Shown one piece after another: positions 44,615 to 53,614 of a stretch of 64,000 bases of DNA. The first letter of the stretch is position 1. Each line of letters starts with the position of its first letter. The position numbers and the translations under genes were made by a program. The notes under the pieces are model-generated. The model was given only the letters and a program-made list of their open reading frames with translations, did no database searches and had not been told where the DNA came from. The DNA is from Turneriella sp942492915 (GTDB lineage: Bacteria; Spirochaetota; Leptospiria; Turneriellales; Turneriellaceae): contig OW818662.1 of assembly GCA_942492915.1 (NCBI GenBank), positions 2,418,001-2,482,000 on the forward strand, given 5' to 3'.

Positions 44615-44938
44615 TTACTTCATCACTGTCGTGCCCGTATGACGGGCCCCGCGGTGAATTTCGAGCTGGGCACAGCTGATGTCGCCGGTAAGACGCGAGC
44701 CCGGTTGCAGAATTACCGCATCGGCGTGAAGAATATTGCCCTGAACTTCGCCTTCGACCTCAACTTCGCGAGCGCTGATATTGGCTTCGACGACGGCGCC
44801 TTCGATAACTTTGACTCCGCCGCGCGCGATGAGCGTGCCCGTGAGTTTACCTTCGACCACTACCGGATGGTCAGTTTCTACCGAGCCGCGAAAGACCATG
44901 TCGTCAGATATCAGCGTTGTTTCGTGTTTTTCAGCCAT
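44615..44938 (-). CDS. Bactofilin
   Basis: A 107-residue protein consisting of the DUF583 right-handed beta-helix: repeated 6-residue strands such as VVVEGKLTGTLIARGGVKVIEGAVVEANISAREVEVEGEVQGNIL, shown here only as a pattern of alternating valine/glycine turns. Short flanks and no membrane helix are normal. Bactofilins polymerise without nucleotide and help shape cells, and in spirochaetes they influence helical form. It lies between a CaCA exchanger and recJ. Confidence 0.9.
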   Translation of the reverse strand: MAEKHETTLISDDMVFRGSVETDHPVVVEGKLTGTLIARGGVKVIEGAVVEANISAREVEVEGEVQGNILHADAVILQPGSRLTGDISCAQLEIHRGARHTGTTVMK

Positions 44939-44998
44939 TTTGCCTCAGCGGGTTAGAATCAGCGTTCGAAATCAGCCTTTCAAGAACTTTTTGTGATG

Positions 44999-45035
44999 TT
45001 TGATTTGCTTCAGGCTACACCTGGAGCAAATCAAA
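44999..45035 (-). terminator. Stem-loop at the stop of the CaCA exchanger gene
   Basis: TTTGATTTGCT (44999-45009) pairs with AGCAAATCAAA (45025-45035), extended by CAGG/CCTG after a T-G wobble around a 5-nt loop. The CaCA stop codon (45033-45031) lies inside an arm. Confidence 0.55.
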
Positions 45036-46128
45036 CGTGTGTGGCTCGGCCTTTGCCGTATTTGACAGTAATTATCCAGAGAAGCAATGCAGCGGCCATT
45101 GGCAACGCGACCGTAAACATCATCTTTTGAAAGCCGGCGATGGCGCCACTGCCGGTTGCCAATAGCACGAGATAAATGGCATAACTCAAATAGCTTAGTA
45201 AGAACAGCAAACCTTCGGCCCGACTGAATTTATGGCCCACAAAGAAGAGCGGCAGGCAAGCCACAGCGGCGGCAACCATCACAGGAATATCAAACTGCAG
45301 CAGCTGCGGCGCTATTGCCAGACCACCACTCATCAGCGGGGCAATACCCAGAATGACCAACAGGTTCGAAATGTTGCTGCCGACGAGGTTGCCGATGGCG
45401 ATATCGCGCTCGCCCCTGAATGTGGCCACCGCCGAGGCGGCAAGTTCAGGCAGCGATGTGCCTCCGGCGACAATCGTGAGTCCGATAACGGTTTCGCTGA
45501 CCCCGAAGCGGCGTGCGAGCGTTACGGCCCCTTCAACCAGCCATCGCGCCCCGAAAACAAGTACAGTGAGACCGAGTGCAACAAAAAGCAGACTCAGCCA
45601 AATGGGAAACCCGGCGACCTCTTCTTTTTCGTCTTTCAGCGCCTTGTCATATTCGGCCTTCACCTTTCGGGTTTCTTTGCGGCTGCTTCTCACAATAAAC
45701 GTCGTATAGGCAATAATGATTGCCAGCAAAATTGTTCCCTGCCACGGGACAATTCTGCCAGGTAACGCAAATATCCACACCAGAATGGATGCAAGAATCA
45801 TGACCGGCACATCTATGCGCAGCAGTTGCGAAGAAACCACCAATGGAGCAATGAGTCCGCAGATGCCGAGAATAAACAGCAGGTTGAAAATATTGCTTCC
45901 GACAACATTCGCCATCGCGATTTCAGGTGAGCCACTTGCCGCAGCCTGTATAGAGACGACGAGTTCGGGTGCGCTTGTACCGTACGCGACAACGGTCAGG
46001 CCGATCACGAGTGAAGACACCTTTGCGGCAACCGCCAGGCCTGTAGCCCCCCTCACCAAAAACTCACCGCCGACAACCAGCGCGACAAGGCCACCCAAAA
46101 TGAGCAGAGTGATTTGAAAATCGGTCAT
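45031..46128 (-). CDS. CaCA-family Na+/Ca2+ exchanger (YrbG-like)
   Basis: A 365-residue membrane protein with about ten helices and the two alpha repeats of the family: GLTVVAYGTSAPELVVS with MANVVGSNIFNLLFILG in the first half, and GLTIVAGGTSLPELAAS with IGNLVGSNISNLLVILG in the second. These carry the ion-binding Glu/Asn/Ser residues. A charged cytosolic loop (KALKDEKEEVAG) separates the halves. It should exchange sodium or protons for calcium across the inner membrane. It lies 9 bases after the DASS gene, so both are likely co-transcribed. Confidence 0.92.
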   Translation of the reverse strand: MTDFQITLLILGGLVALVVGGEFLVRGATGLAVAAKVSSLVIGLTVVAYGTSAPELVVSIQAAASGSPEIAMANVVGSNIFNLLFILGICGLIAPLVVSSQLLRIDVPVMILASILVWIFALPGRIVPWQGTILLAIIIAYTTFIVRSSRKETRKVKAEYDKALKDEKEEVAGFPIWLSLLFVALGLTVLVFGARWLVEGAVTLARRFGVSETVIGLTIVAGGTSLPELAASAVATFRGERDIAIGNLVGSNISNLLVILGIAPLMSGGLAIAPQLLQFDIPVMVAAAVACLPLFFVGHKFSRAEGLLFLLSYLSYAIYLVLLATGSGAIAGFQKMMFTVALPMAAALLLWIITVKYGKGRATHV

Positions 46129-46137
46129 GGTGGCCGG

Positions 46138-47643
46138 TTAATGTTTCAGCGGTAAGAGGTACATCCCAACGAAGAGCACAAGCACACCTGCAATACTCAG
46201 CAACAGACCGAGCTTAATGAGCCGGGTAATCGGTACGAGACCCGACGCGTACGCAAGTGCGTTGGGGGGGGTCGAAACGGGCAATAAAAAACCAAAGCTC
46301 GCGCCGAGGCATGCCCCCATAGCCGGTGGCACCGGGTCGATGTTTGCGGCTTTCGCAAGCGAAATAACCACGGGTATTACCATATTTGCCGAAGCCGTGT
46401 TTGAAGCGAACGACGTGATGGTAACCGCGAGGGCAATCGCAATGAGCGTGATGCTCCGGCTGCTCTGCGCACCCGCGGCCTGCAAGAGCCCTTTGCCAAC
46501 GCTCTCCGCGAGCCCGGTCTGAAACATCAGCGCGCCGAACGCAAGCCCCGAACCAAAAAGCATAATCGTACCCCAGTCGATTTGCGATGCCTGAACCCAG
46601 TCTGTCGTGAATTTGCGTTCGCGAAAATTAACCGGCAGAATAAAAAGCACCGATGCGCCGAGCAGCGCCGCGACAGATTCGGGTATGTGCTGCTCGAACC
46701 ACACGACGAGCGCATGGTCTTTTGTGAAAATCGCGCTCAAGAACCCCGGCAAAACCCAGAGAATAACGGTAAGCGAAAAAGCAATGAGCACGTTAATTTC
46801 GGCGCGCGAAAACCGCGCCAGTGATTTTTGGTTTTCTTTAAGGTATGCCGAAACCCCCTGCGTCGATTTCACCTCAGAAGGTGAAAACGCGGCCAAGATG
46901 ACAAAGAGCACGATGAGCATGAAGAGCGACATCGGCAACGCAAACTGCATCCATTGAAAAAATGATACACGCACCCCGAGTACCTCATTAATGAGCCCGA
47001 GGCCAATAAGGTTCGGCGGGCTGCCGACAGGCGTTGCAACGCCACCGATGCTTGCGCCGAATGCCGCTGCGAGCACGAGCGCCGAGGCGAACCGCGAATT
47101 TTTCAGATCGATCGGTTTTTCTGAGACCTTTGAAATCGTTTGCATAACACCGATGCTAATGGGTATCAGCATCGCGACGGTGGCGGTATTGCTGATCCAC
47201 ATCGACAGAAAGGCTGAAAGCAACCCGAAGGCGATCACGATCGTGAAAGGCCGCGCTGAAACCCAGCGCACCGACAAGATGCTGTACGCAAGGCGTGAAT
47301 CGAGCCCATGCCGGCTCATCGCCTGCGCAAGAATAAAACTGCCAATGAAAAGAAATATCACCGGGTCGGCAAATGCTGAAAATACTTTGCGCGGTGCGGC
47401 AACTCCCGTGACGCTGCACAGTGCCAAACCCAAAAGCGAAGTCGCCGGTATCGGAATACATTCTGAGATCCACCAAATGATCACAAGGCTCAGAACCGAG
47501 GCCAGAACGTGGGCGGCATCGCTAAGCCCCGGCATGGGCAATATGTAGATAGCAAATGCAACCGCCGGGCCCAGAAAAAGGCCGACTCGACTGCGAATTA
47601 CGTCAAATTTTTCATCTGTCGAGTAGATATGCTTTTCAGCCAT
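46138..47643 (-). CDS. DASS/SLC13-family sodium-coupled anion transporter
   Basis: About 501 residues from the ATG at 47643; a start at 47685 adds 14 residues and has no better ribosome site. It has 11-13 membrane helices. Each half carries the SNT-type ion and substrate motif: LSMWISNTATVAMLIPISI and SFASNTASANMVIPVVI. ASIGGVATPVGSPPNLIG and FGFLLPVSTPPNALAYASG are the paired re-entrant substrate loops. The family imports dicarboxylates, citrate or sulfate; the substrate here is not determinable. Likely one unit with the CaCA gene. Confidence 0.9.
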   Translation of the reverse strand: MAEKHIYSTDEKFDVIRSRVGLFLGPAVAFAIYILPMPGLSDAAHVLASVLSLVIIWWISECIPIPATSLLGLALCSVTGVAAPRKVFSAFADPVIFLFIGSFILAQAMSRHGLDSRLAYSILSVRWVSARPFTIVIAFGLLSAFLSMWISNTATVAMLIPISIGVMQTISKVSEKPIDLKNSRFASALVLAAAFGASIGGVATPVGSPPNLIGLGLINEVLGVRVSFFQWMQFALPMSLFMLIVLFVILAAFSPSEVKSTQGVSAYLKENQKSLARFSRAEINVLIAFSLTVILWVLPGFLSAIFTKDHALVVWFEQHIPESVAALLGASVLFILPVNFRERKFTTDWVQASQIDWGTIMLFGSGLAFGALMFQTGLAESVGKGLLQAAGAQSSRSITLIAIALAVTITSFASNTASANMVIPVVISLAKAANIDPVPPAMGACLGASFGFLLPVSTPPNALAYASGLVPITRLIKLGLLLSIAGVLVLFVGMYLLPLKH

Positions 47644-47717
47644 TGCCGGTCGCTGTGCGTCAGGCTGTTGCCGCGTCACCAGCAATGGCAGACGTCAATT
47701 ATCATCGAAGCGTGTTC

Positions 47718-47745
47718 TTGAAACCACAAATTTACCCAGTATATT
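47718..47745 (+). promoter_or_regulatory. Candidate promoter of the SOUL-protein gene
   Basis: TTGAAA (47718-47723) and TATATT (47740-47745) are 16 bases apart, giving a start site near 47753 and a leader of about 67 bases before the ATG at 47820. It lies in the only non-coding space between two divergent genes. Confidence 0.45.
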
Positions 47746-47819
47746 GAAAATGAAACGCAGAAAAACTCTCAGAATGTATTATATTCGTCGCCTGCGCTTG
47801 CTGAACCTATACTGAGGGT

Positions 47820-48473
47820 ATGAACAAAGCGCAACGACGATCGCGAACAATAGCACAGAGTTTTCTGGCGGCCATCACCGCGCTTCTGGCCATCGCGGGG
47901 GGACAACTCATGGCAGTAGAAGAACCAAAGTTTGACGTCATTGAAGAATTCGGGAATATCGAAATCAGGCGCGTGAGTACATTTTGGCTGGTCGAAATAG
48001 AAATTCAGGGCGCCGAGAGCGAAGCGGGCAACCAGGCTTTCAGACCGCTTTTTAAGTATATTTCAGGCGAGAATATGCAAAGCGAGAAAATTTCAATGAC
48101 AGCCCCCGTGAACCAGCAGGCGACTGGCGAAAAGATCGCAATGACTGCCCCGGTTAATCAGGTAAAATCCGGTGACGGAAAGTTTGCCGTCTCGTTCGTA
48201 TTGCCAGAAGAATTCAACCGAAGGCAGCCGCCACAACCTCTGGATTCAAGACTGAAATTGCGACAAGTCGCAGCACGTTACGTTGCGGTCATTCGCTACC
48301 GCGGCACCTGGAGCACCGACCGCATGGCCGAAAAGCGAGATGCGCTGCTCGCAGCGCTTGCAGCCAACGGTAAATGGAAAATACACGGGACACCCGTATG
48401 GAGCCGCTTCGACCCGCCGTTCATGCCGTGGTTTCTTCGGCGCAACGAGGTACAAGTTGAGGTGAAACAGTAA
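47820..48473 (+). CDS. SOUL/HEBP-family haem-binding-like protein
   Basis: A 217-residue protein with an N-terminal hydrophobic signal or anchor (AQSFLAAITALLAIAGGQLMA). The rest is a SOUL domain: EEPKFDVIEEFGNIEIRRV, then FRPLFKYISGEN, a doubled SMTAPVNQ / AMTAPVNQ motif, and PVWSRFDPPFMPWFLRRNEV at the end, which is the usual C-terminal signature. Members bind haem or tetrapyrroles in some systems; in bacteria the role is not settled. It stands alone and converges on the glycosyltransferase operon. Confidence 0.88.
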   Translation: MNKAQRRSRTIAQSFLAAITALLAIAGGQLMAVEEPKFDVIEEFGNIEIRRVSTFWLVEIEIQGAESEAGNQAFRPLFKYISGENMQSEKISMTAPVNQQATGEKIAMTAPVNQVKSGDGKFAVSFVLPEEFNRRQPPQPLDSRLKLRQVAARYVAVIRYRGTWSTDRMAEKRDALLAALAANGKWKIHGTPVWSRFDPPFMPWFLRRNEVQVEVKQ

Positions 48474-48479
48474 TTCAGG

Positions 48480-49670
48480 CTATTTGCGCCCGTCAGCGTA
48501 GAGCGCGAGCCATTGTGGTAAAACAGCTTTCCACGTGTGCTCTTTGAGTACCCATGAATTTGCTGATTTTTGCATTGCCTTTTTCACCGGCGCATTTCTT
48601 TCTGCACGAATGAGCGCATCGGCAATTGCGGCTGCGCTTTTAGCTTCGATGAGAAATCCTCTTTCATTTTGTAACTGCTCTGTTGTGCCGCCGTTATTGG
48701 TTCCGATGACAAAACAACCGGCCATCATCGCATCGATCATTGATAGCGAATACATTTCATCATAACTGCCAAGTACAAAATAGTCTGACGACAGCAGGTA
48801 CGGAACAAAATCTTTCTGAAAAGGCAGAAGCTTGAAGTAACCGGTACTCTGCGCGCCCCGCTCAGCCGCAACAAGTTCACGATAGACACTTTCTGATTCG
48901 GGCAGATAGACCGGGCGCCCTTCGCTGTCGAAACTGATGATCGTACGCTCACCAATCTGCACAAAAATAAACTTACCACGCATACGATAGTCAAGCAAAC
49001 GCGCGGCTTCAGCAAATTCGCGCACGCCTTTCATGGGATCAAGACGGCAGAGTGAGATCACGAGCTTTTGCCCTGGTTTGACGCCGAGCACTTTGCGTAT
49101 GCCCTTGCTTTTTGCCGGCGTCGCGGCGAACGCTGCATGGTCACGACCGTAGCGGATGCACTGAATCTGCGACAGCGAAACGGGAAGGCGCTCACGGGCG
49201 AGTGAATTCATCAGCTCAGAAGTGGTTACAAGTTTTTCGACGCGGCGATACACGAGCCGGTGCAGCAGATCTTTCTTGCGTGCAAACCCCATATATAAAC
49301 TAAAGATATGCCTGAAGCCTTTGTTGAAGAAAAACGCAAGCGCCACGAGAATCATGTCGTCACGCTGGTGGCTGTGCCAAAGCGTAACCTTATAGGTGCG
49401 CTGGATGCGGTGCAGTCTATACATGCGCAAGAAGCTATAGCGCGAGCCTCGCGACAGATACTCGACGGGAATCTTGAGCGCTTTGAGCTCTGCCACCATA
49501 AAAGAATGTTCATCGCAAATAACGATCTGAGGAACTTTTTTTCCATGCAGCTTCACAATGAGTTCGCGCACGTAGAGTTCAAGACCACCGCGCGAGACCG
49601 AAGTCATGACATGCGCGACGGGTCCGGCCGGTGCAGGCTTGATTGTTGCGGTGTCGGGCTCATGCCTCAT
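48480..49670 (-). CDS. Glycosyltransferase, GT4-like
   Basis: A 396-residue GT-B enzyme. The N-terminal half opens with VMTSVSRGGLELYVRELIVKL, the donor-domain transition has VISLCRLDPMKGVREFAEAARLL, and the nucleotide-sugar site contains MIDAMMAGCFVIGTNNGGTTEQL with the conserved Gly/Glu region. There is no signal peptide, so it acts on the cytosolic face, probably in glycan or glycolipid assembly. The acceptor is unknown. It overlaps the end of the preceding secreted-protein gene by 4 nt. Confidence 0.87.
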   Translation of the reverse strand: MRHEPDTATIKPAPAGPVAHVMTSVSRGGLELYVRELIVKLHGKKVPQIVICDEHSFMVAELKALKIPVEYLSRGSRYSFLRMYRLHRIQRTYKVTLWHSHQRDDMILVALAFFFNKGFRHIFSLYMGFARKKDLLHRLVYRRVEKLVTTSELMNSLARERLPVSLSQIQCIRYGRDHAAFAATPAKSKGIRKVLGVKPGQKLVISLCRLDPMKGVREFAEAARLLDYRMRGKFIFVQIGERTIISFDSEGRPVYLPESESVYRELVAAERGAQSTGYFKLLPFQKDFVPYLLSSDYFVLGSYDEMYSLSMIDAMMAGCFVIGTNNGGTTEQLQNERGFLIEAKSAAAIADALIRAERNAPVKKAMQKSANSWVLKEHTWKAVLPQWLALYADGRK

Positions 49671-50389
49671 TTACGTGGCCCTGTAATTTCACCATTACCC
49701 GGTTCAGACTGCGCCCCGACTTTGTCGACGGGTTCAAAATATTCAAGGCGGGTGAATGCCGCCGGGTGAGCGTACCTCGAGAGATGCGGTCTGCCGGTTT
49801 CTGCGGCCGGCCCCGCACCAGCCGAGGGGCGCTCTTGCCAGCCTGCCCGTGCATTCCAGGTATCTGCAAAAAAAGCAAAAACGCTGAAGACGCCATCAGA
49901 GTTGCGCGCTCTCAGTTTTCGCATACCTTTAAAGAGGTATTGCAACTTGAATACCTGACCGTCTTTGAGCTCAATGCGCACCGTCGCCGGTTCAAATTCA
50001 TAGACGTCGCCGTCTTTTGCACCGGCAATCTTCCGCGCACGATAGTTTTCTATCGCCAGCTCACGAATATCTTCGGCGCGAATCGTCTGGTTATACTGTA
50101 TCTGGCCTTTCGTGTGCGTGAACGAATAGGTGGCGGGAATCTGCGCTTCTGCCATCAGAACCGATTTGTCGCCGAGATGAATACGCAGACGCATATTCAT
50201 TTGCGGCACCGATTCACTTTTGCGCGTTTTTTTCTGGCTGCTGGTCTTCGCCGAGGGTTCTACCTGAGGCTGCGCGACCGTCGGCTCTTCGGGGGGTGAA
50301 GGGTAATTAATCGCGTGGAGCGATTGGGCTAAACAGAGCGTGAAAATGAGGGAGTGCAGACGCAACGTATGCGTCTTTAATCCGCTCAA
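49667..50389 (-). CDS. Exported protein of unknown function, coupled to the glycosyltransferase
   Basis: A 240-residue protein with a signal peptide (LHSLIFTLCLAQSLHA), a Pro/Ser/Lys-rich linker (about residues 30-63), then a compact strand-rich domain (MRLRIHLGDKSVLMAEAQIP and AEDIRELAIENYRARKIAG) that handles two strands flanking a charged loop. The C-terminal 70 residues are Ala/Gly/Pro/Arg-rich and low-complexity. I recognise no family. Its stop overlaps the glycosyltransferase start by 4 nt. Confidence 0.68.
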   Translation of the reverse strand: MSGLKTHTLRLHSLIFTLCLAQSLHAINYPSPPEEPTVAQPQVEPSAKTSSQKKTRKSESVPQMNMRLRIHLGDKSVLMAEAQIPATYSFTHTKGQIQYNQTIRAEDIRELAIENYRARKIAGAKDGDVYEFEPATVRIELKDGQVFKLQYLFKGMRKLRARNSDGVFSVFAFFADTWNARAGWQERPSAGAGPAAETGRPHLSRYAHPAAFTRLEYFEPVDKVGAQSEPGNGEITGPRK

Positions 50390-50447
50390 AAACGCCCCGA
50401 CAAGTCTTTTGTAGGCCGATAGAATGCTTACGGCAGTCTTTCGGCGT

Positions 50448-50852
50448 TTATAGCAGGCCTTTCAAGATACTCGCGCCGGCAGCGAGCAGGCCGCCACCCG
50501 GCTCTTCACCGTCGGGGGTCGCCTTGTTCACAAGTAACGGCATGAGATCGGCAAGCAGCGATGGCAGCTTTGACTGGCTAAGGCCCGTCTTCTCAGCGAT
50601 GTCTGCCAGCGCGTCGCTGCCCAGAACCTTCTTAATCGCAGCGCCCGAGATGCTCTCATTGTCGCCTTTGCCTATCCAGCTTGAGATGGTGTCGGCATAC
50701 CCGCCTTCTTTCAGCGCGCCGAGAATCGATTCGACGTTTGATCCGCTGCCGCCTTTTGAGAGCAGGTCTTTTGCGAGCGTCATAAGGTCGCTGTCTGAAC
50801 CTTCGCCCGAGAGTTGTGACGCGAGGCCACCGAGTGTTTCAATTAATGACAT
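50448..50852 (-). CDS. YidB/DUF937-family protein
   Basis: A 134-residue protein with the DUF937 pattern: an N-terminal helix, a Ser/Gly-rich stretch (LLSKGGSGSNVESILGALKEGG), then YADTISSWIGKGDNESISGAAIKKVLG and a helical Leu-rich end (LSQSKLPSLLADLMPLLVNKATPDGE). The function of the family is unknown. It has no signal peptide. It is divergent from the histidine kinase gene, 12 bases apart if the kinase is read from its most upstream start. Confidence 0.85.
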   Translation of the reverse strand: MSLIETLGGLASQLSGEGSDSDLMTLAKDLLSKGGSGSNVESILGALKEGGYADTISSWIGKGDNESISGAAIKKVLGSDALADIAEKTGLSQSKLPSLLADLMPLLVNKATPDGEEPGGGLLAAGASILKGLL

Positions 50853-50864
50853 AAATGAGGATGT

Positions 50865-52727
50865 ATGACGTGCTCATGTGTTGTCAACACGTTCAGTACG
50901 AAAGCCTGCCTCAAAGCGCTTTACGCTTTGAGGCAAAGCGGCGTTGACATAAGTGCAGTGAAACGCGTTCAGAACAGATTTCTAAAATTGATCAATGGTG
51001 GCACAACCCAGTCTTTCGAATTCAGGCAAACTTATCTCATAACCACGGCGGGCGCGCTGCTGGCGCTGGCCGCAACCGTGATTAATTATTTCACCAACCA
51101 ATCTGCGACGATGACTGCGGTATCACTGGCGGCCGGTGTCTTACTTCTGGTATTGCGGTCACGGCTGAAACACTTCAAGACCCTTGTGTGGCCTACATGC
51201 ATTCTTATCGGTATCGGCCTCACGCTGGGCATTATCGGCTGGGTGACATCGTCAGGTATTTTTGGTTCAGCCCCGTTTGTTTTCTACCTGATGCTCACGT
51301 GGCTTTTGGCGACACGAAATTCAGATAGCCATTTGTTGTTAACCGCCAGCACCGTCATTGTTCTTGTCTGTCTCATGCTCGTACAGAAATATTTTCCGCA
51401 TCTGATCATCAACTACCCCGACGCGACGGCTCAATGGTCTGATCTGGTGGCAGGCATTCTTGCCACCCTGGTTTTTCAGGCCCTCTTCATCAGTGCACTC
51501 AGGCACCAATTCGAAGCAGAACGGCATCTGTTGAATACAGAACACGTCAAGCTGGTTGAAACCATGTCAAAACTCAGCGCGGCGCAACAGGCGGCTGAAA
51601 ATGCGCTGACGGGCAGGTCTGACTTTCTGGCAGCCATGTCACATGAACTGCGCACGCCGCTGACCTCGGTTATCGCGGGCGTTCGGCTTCTGAAAGACGA
51701 CACTGAAGAACACAGCCAGGCAGAAATCGTGGGTTTTATCGAGAGATCTTCGCAGGCCTTGTTACGCCTGATCGACGACCTGTTGGTCTTGCGCTCGCAC
51801 GAAGCGGGCGAAGTGTCGATCGTCTTCGCACCCTTTCGCCTGCGCGAGTTTCTCAGCGATATCACGCGTTATTATCTGCCGCTCGCACGCAACAAGGGTC
51901 TTGATTTCTTCTTCTTGTTTGACGAACGCCTTCCAGACATTGTCAACGGCGACGATGGCCGCATCGGTCAGATTCTGGCAAACCTGATATCTAACTCGAT
52001 AAAGTATACCGAGCGCGGGCAGGTGACCTTCAAAGTTGCACTGTGTGAATCTGTCAGCGAAAGCATTGTGTTCGAAGTTTCAGATTCGGGCGTGGGCATA
52101 CCCGTCACCGAGCAGGCAGACCTGTTCAAACCATATGTGCGCGCCAAAGACGTAAGGCGCCGCATTAAAGGTACAGGCCTCGGCCTTTCTGTATGCGCGC
52201 TGCTCGCGCCGAAACTGCACGGCAAGATTGAGCTTGTGAAGTCTGATAGCTCAGGCAGCACCTTTCGTCTCACGGTACCGCTGCGCATCGACCAGATGCG
52301 CGAGGTGACAGCTCAGAACAATCTAACAAAACTGATCAGAGGGTTGCGCATTCTCGTAGCAGAAGACGACGAAGTGAACGCACTTCTGCTGAGCAAGATT
52401 TTGAACAAGAATGAAATCGAATGCGCAATCGCCCACAATGGTGCTGAACTCGTCAAAATGGCCAACGAAGGGCCGTGGCATATGATTCTGACCGATATTC
52501 AGATGCCTGATATTGACGGGTTTGAAGCAGCGACACAAATTCAGGCTGCGCTGGGTCCAGGTAAAACGCCACCGATCATCGCAGTCAGCGCGGCAAATTT
52601 CGAAGAAGATTCTTCACACAGAGAAAAATCTCCGATTGTGCACTGGTTGGCAAAACCCTATACCGAAGAGGCGCTGCTCAACACGATCGCCCAGAATCTG
52701 CAAGAACCACAAACCCAGAACATCTGA
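50865..52727 (+). CDS. Membrane-bound hybrid histidine kinase with C-terminal receiver
   Basis: A 620-residue sensor. It has five or six N-terminal membrane helices (about residues 55-215), a short coiled coil, a HisKA domain with His260 in MSHELRTPLTSVIAG, a HATPase domain (ILANLISNSIKYTERGQ, then DSGVGIP and GTGLGLSV) and a C-terminal receiver with Asp544 in ILTDIQMPDIDGFEA. The extracytoplasmic part is minimal, so it probably senses within the membrane. The ATG at 50865 gives an odd Cys-rich start that includes a hairpin (50908-50934); the GTG at 50958 is an alternative. No response-regulator gene is adjacent. Confidence 0.9.
   Translation: MTCSCVVNTFSTKACLKALYALRQSGVDISAVKRVQNRFLKLINGGTTQSFEFRQTYLITTAGALLALAATVINYFTNQSATMTAVSLAAGVLLLVLRSRLKHFKTLVWPTCILIGIGLTLGIIGWVTSSGIFGSAPFVFYLMLTWLLATRNSDSHLLLTASTVIVLVCLMLVQKYFPHLIINYPDATAQWSDLVAGILATLVFQALFISALRHQFEAERHLLNTEHVKLVETMSKLSAAQQAAENALTGRSDFLAAMSHELRTPLTSVIAGVRLLKDDTEEHSQAEIVGFIERSSQALLRLIDDLLVLRSHEAGEVSIVFAPFRLREFLSDITRYYLPLARNKGLDFFFLFDERLPDIVNGDDGRIGQILANLISNSIKYTERGQVTFKVALCESVSESIVFEVSDSGVGIPVTEQADLFKPYVRAKDVRRRIKGTGLGLSVCALLAPKLHGKIELVKSDSSGSTFRLTVPLRIDQMREVTAQNNLTKLIRGLRILVAEDDEVNALLLSKILNKNEIECAIAHNGAELVKMANEGPWHMILTDIQMPDIDGFEAATQIQAALGPGKTPPIIAVSAANFEEDSSHREKSPIVHWLAKPYTEEALLNTIAQNLQEPQTQNI
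50908..50934. repeat. Stem-loop at the start of the hybrid kinase gene
   Basis: GCCTCAAAGCG (50908-50918) and CGCTTTGAGGC (50924-50934) form a perfect 11-bp stem around a 5-nt loop. It falls within the first codons if the kinase starts at 50865, or in its leader if it starts at 50958. Confidence 0.5.
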
Positions 52728-52776
52728 ACGCGTTCAAACGGCTTTACGCCCCCTCTGAAAACGACGGAGCAACGTC

Positions 52777-53583
52777 ATGGCGTATAATTTTTTCCTCATT
52801 GAAAAATCTGGGTCCGTCGCGACCCTGTGGCTCAACCGCCCCGAAAAGCGCAATTTCATGAACTGGGATTTCTGGTCAGAGCTGCCGCAGGCAGTGGCCG
52901 AGATCAACGCAGACGATTCGATCAAGGTGTTCGTCGTGGCCGCAAAAGGCGCCAGCTTCTCGATCGGTCTCGACCTGCCAGACTTTGTCGAGCGCTTTGC
53001 CTGGCTCGCCGATTCTACGGGAGCCGAAGGTAATCAACGCCTGCACGACTTTATTCTCACGATGCAAAAGGGCATGCGTGCGGTAGCCGATTCGCCCAAA
53101 CCCTCAATCGCGGCCATACAACGCCACTGCATCGGCGGCGCGCTCGACCTGATTTCGGCTTGCGATATCCGCTACGCGGCGGCCGACGCGATCTTCTCGC
53201 TGCGCGAGGTCAAGGTCGCAATCGTTGCCGATATGGGTTCGCTGCAACGCCTGCCGTACCTCATCGGCGAAGGCCCGACACGCGAACTCGCGCTTACCGG
53301 CCGCGATTTCGGCGCCGAAGAGGCACTGCGCCTGAACCTCATTACGAAAATTCTGCCCGACAAAGACGCGGTGTATGAGGCCGCCCTGGAAACCGCCAAA
53401 GAGATGAGCGAAAACTCCGCCCTGGTCATGCGCGGGGTAAAATATATCATGAACAAACAGCGCGGTCTCGACGCTGACCGGGCGTTAGATCTGGTGGCTC
53501 TCTACAACTGCGGCTACCTGCAGTCGGCAGAGTTTGTGGCGATGGCGAAGGGTTTTGCGGAGAGAAAGAAGAAAAAGAGCTGA
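52777..53583 (+). CDS. Crotonase-fold enzyme, dienoyl-CoA isomerase (ECH1)-like
   Basis: A 268-residue crotonase-fold protein with GGAGCAAC upstream of the ATG. It has the acyl-CoA oxyanion segments SFSIGLDLPDFVER and HCIGGALDLISACDIRYAAADAIFS. The following REVKVAIVADMGSLQRLPYLIGEG keeps the acidic residues (Asp in ACD, Glu in REV, Asp in VADMG) that in rat ECH1 shift double bonds of 3,5-dienoyl-CoA. Enoyl-CoA hydratase is the alternative. It probably acts in the beta-oxidation of unsaturated fatty acids, on which Leptospiraceae grow. Confidence 0.87.
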   Translation: MAYNFFLIEKSGSVATLWLNRPEKRNFMNWDFWSELPQAVAEINADDSIKVFVVAAKGASFSIGLDLPDFVERFAWLADSTGAEGNQRLHDFILTMQKGMRAVADSPKPSIAAIQRHCIGGALDLISACDIRYAAADAIFSLREVKVAIVADMGSLQRLPYLIGEGPTRELALTGRDFGAEEALRLNLITKILPDKDAVYEAALETAKEMSENSALVMRGVKYIMNKQRGLDADRALDLVALYNCGYLQSAEFVAMAKGFAERKKKKS

Positions 53584-53614
53584 AAAACCCTAATTGCGAG
53601 AAGTGAAACGATAC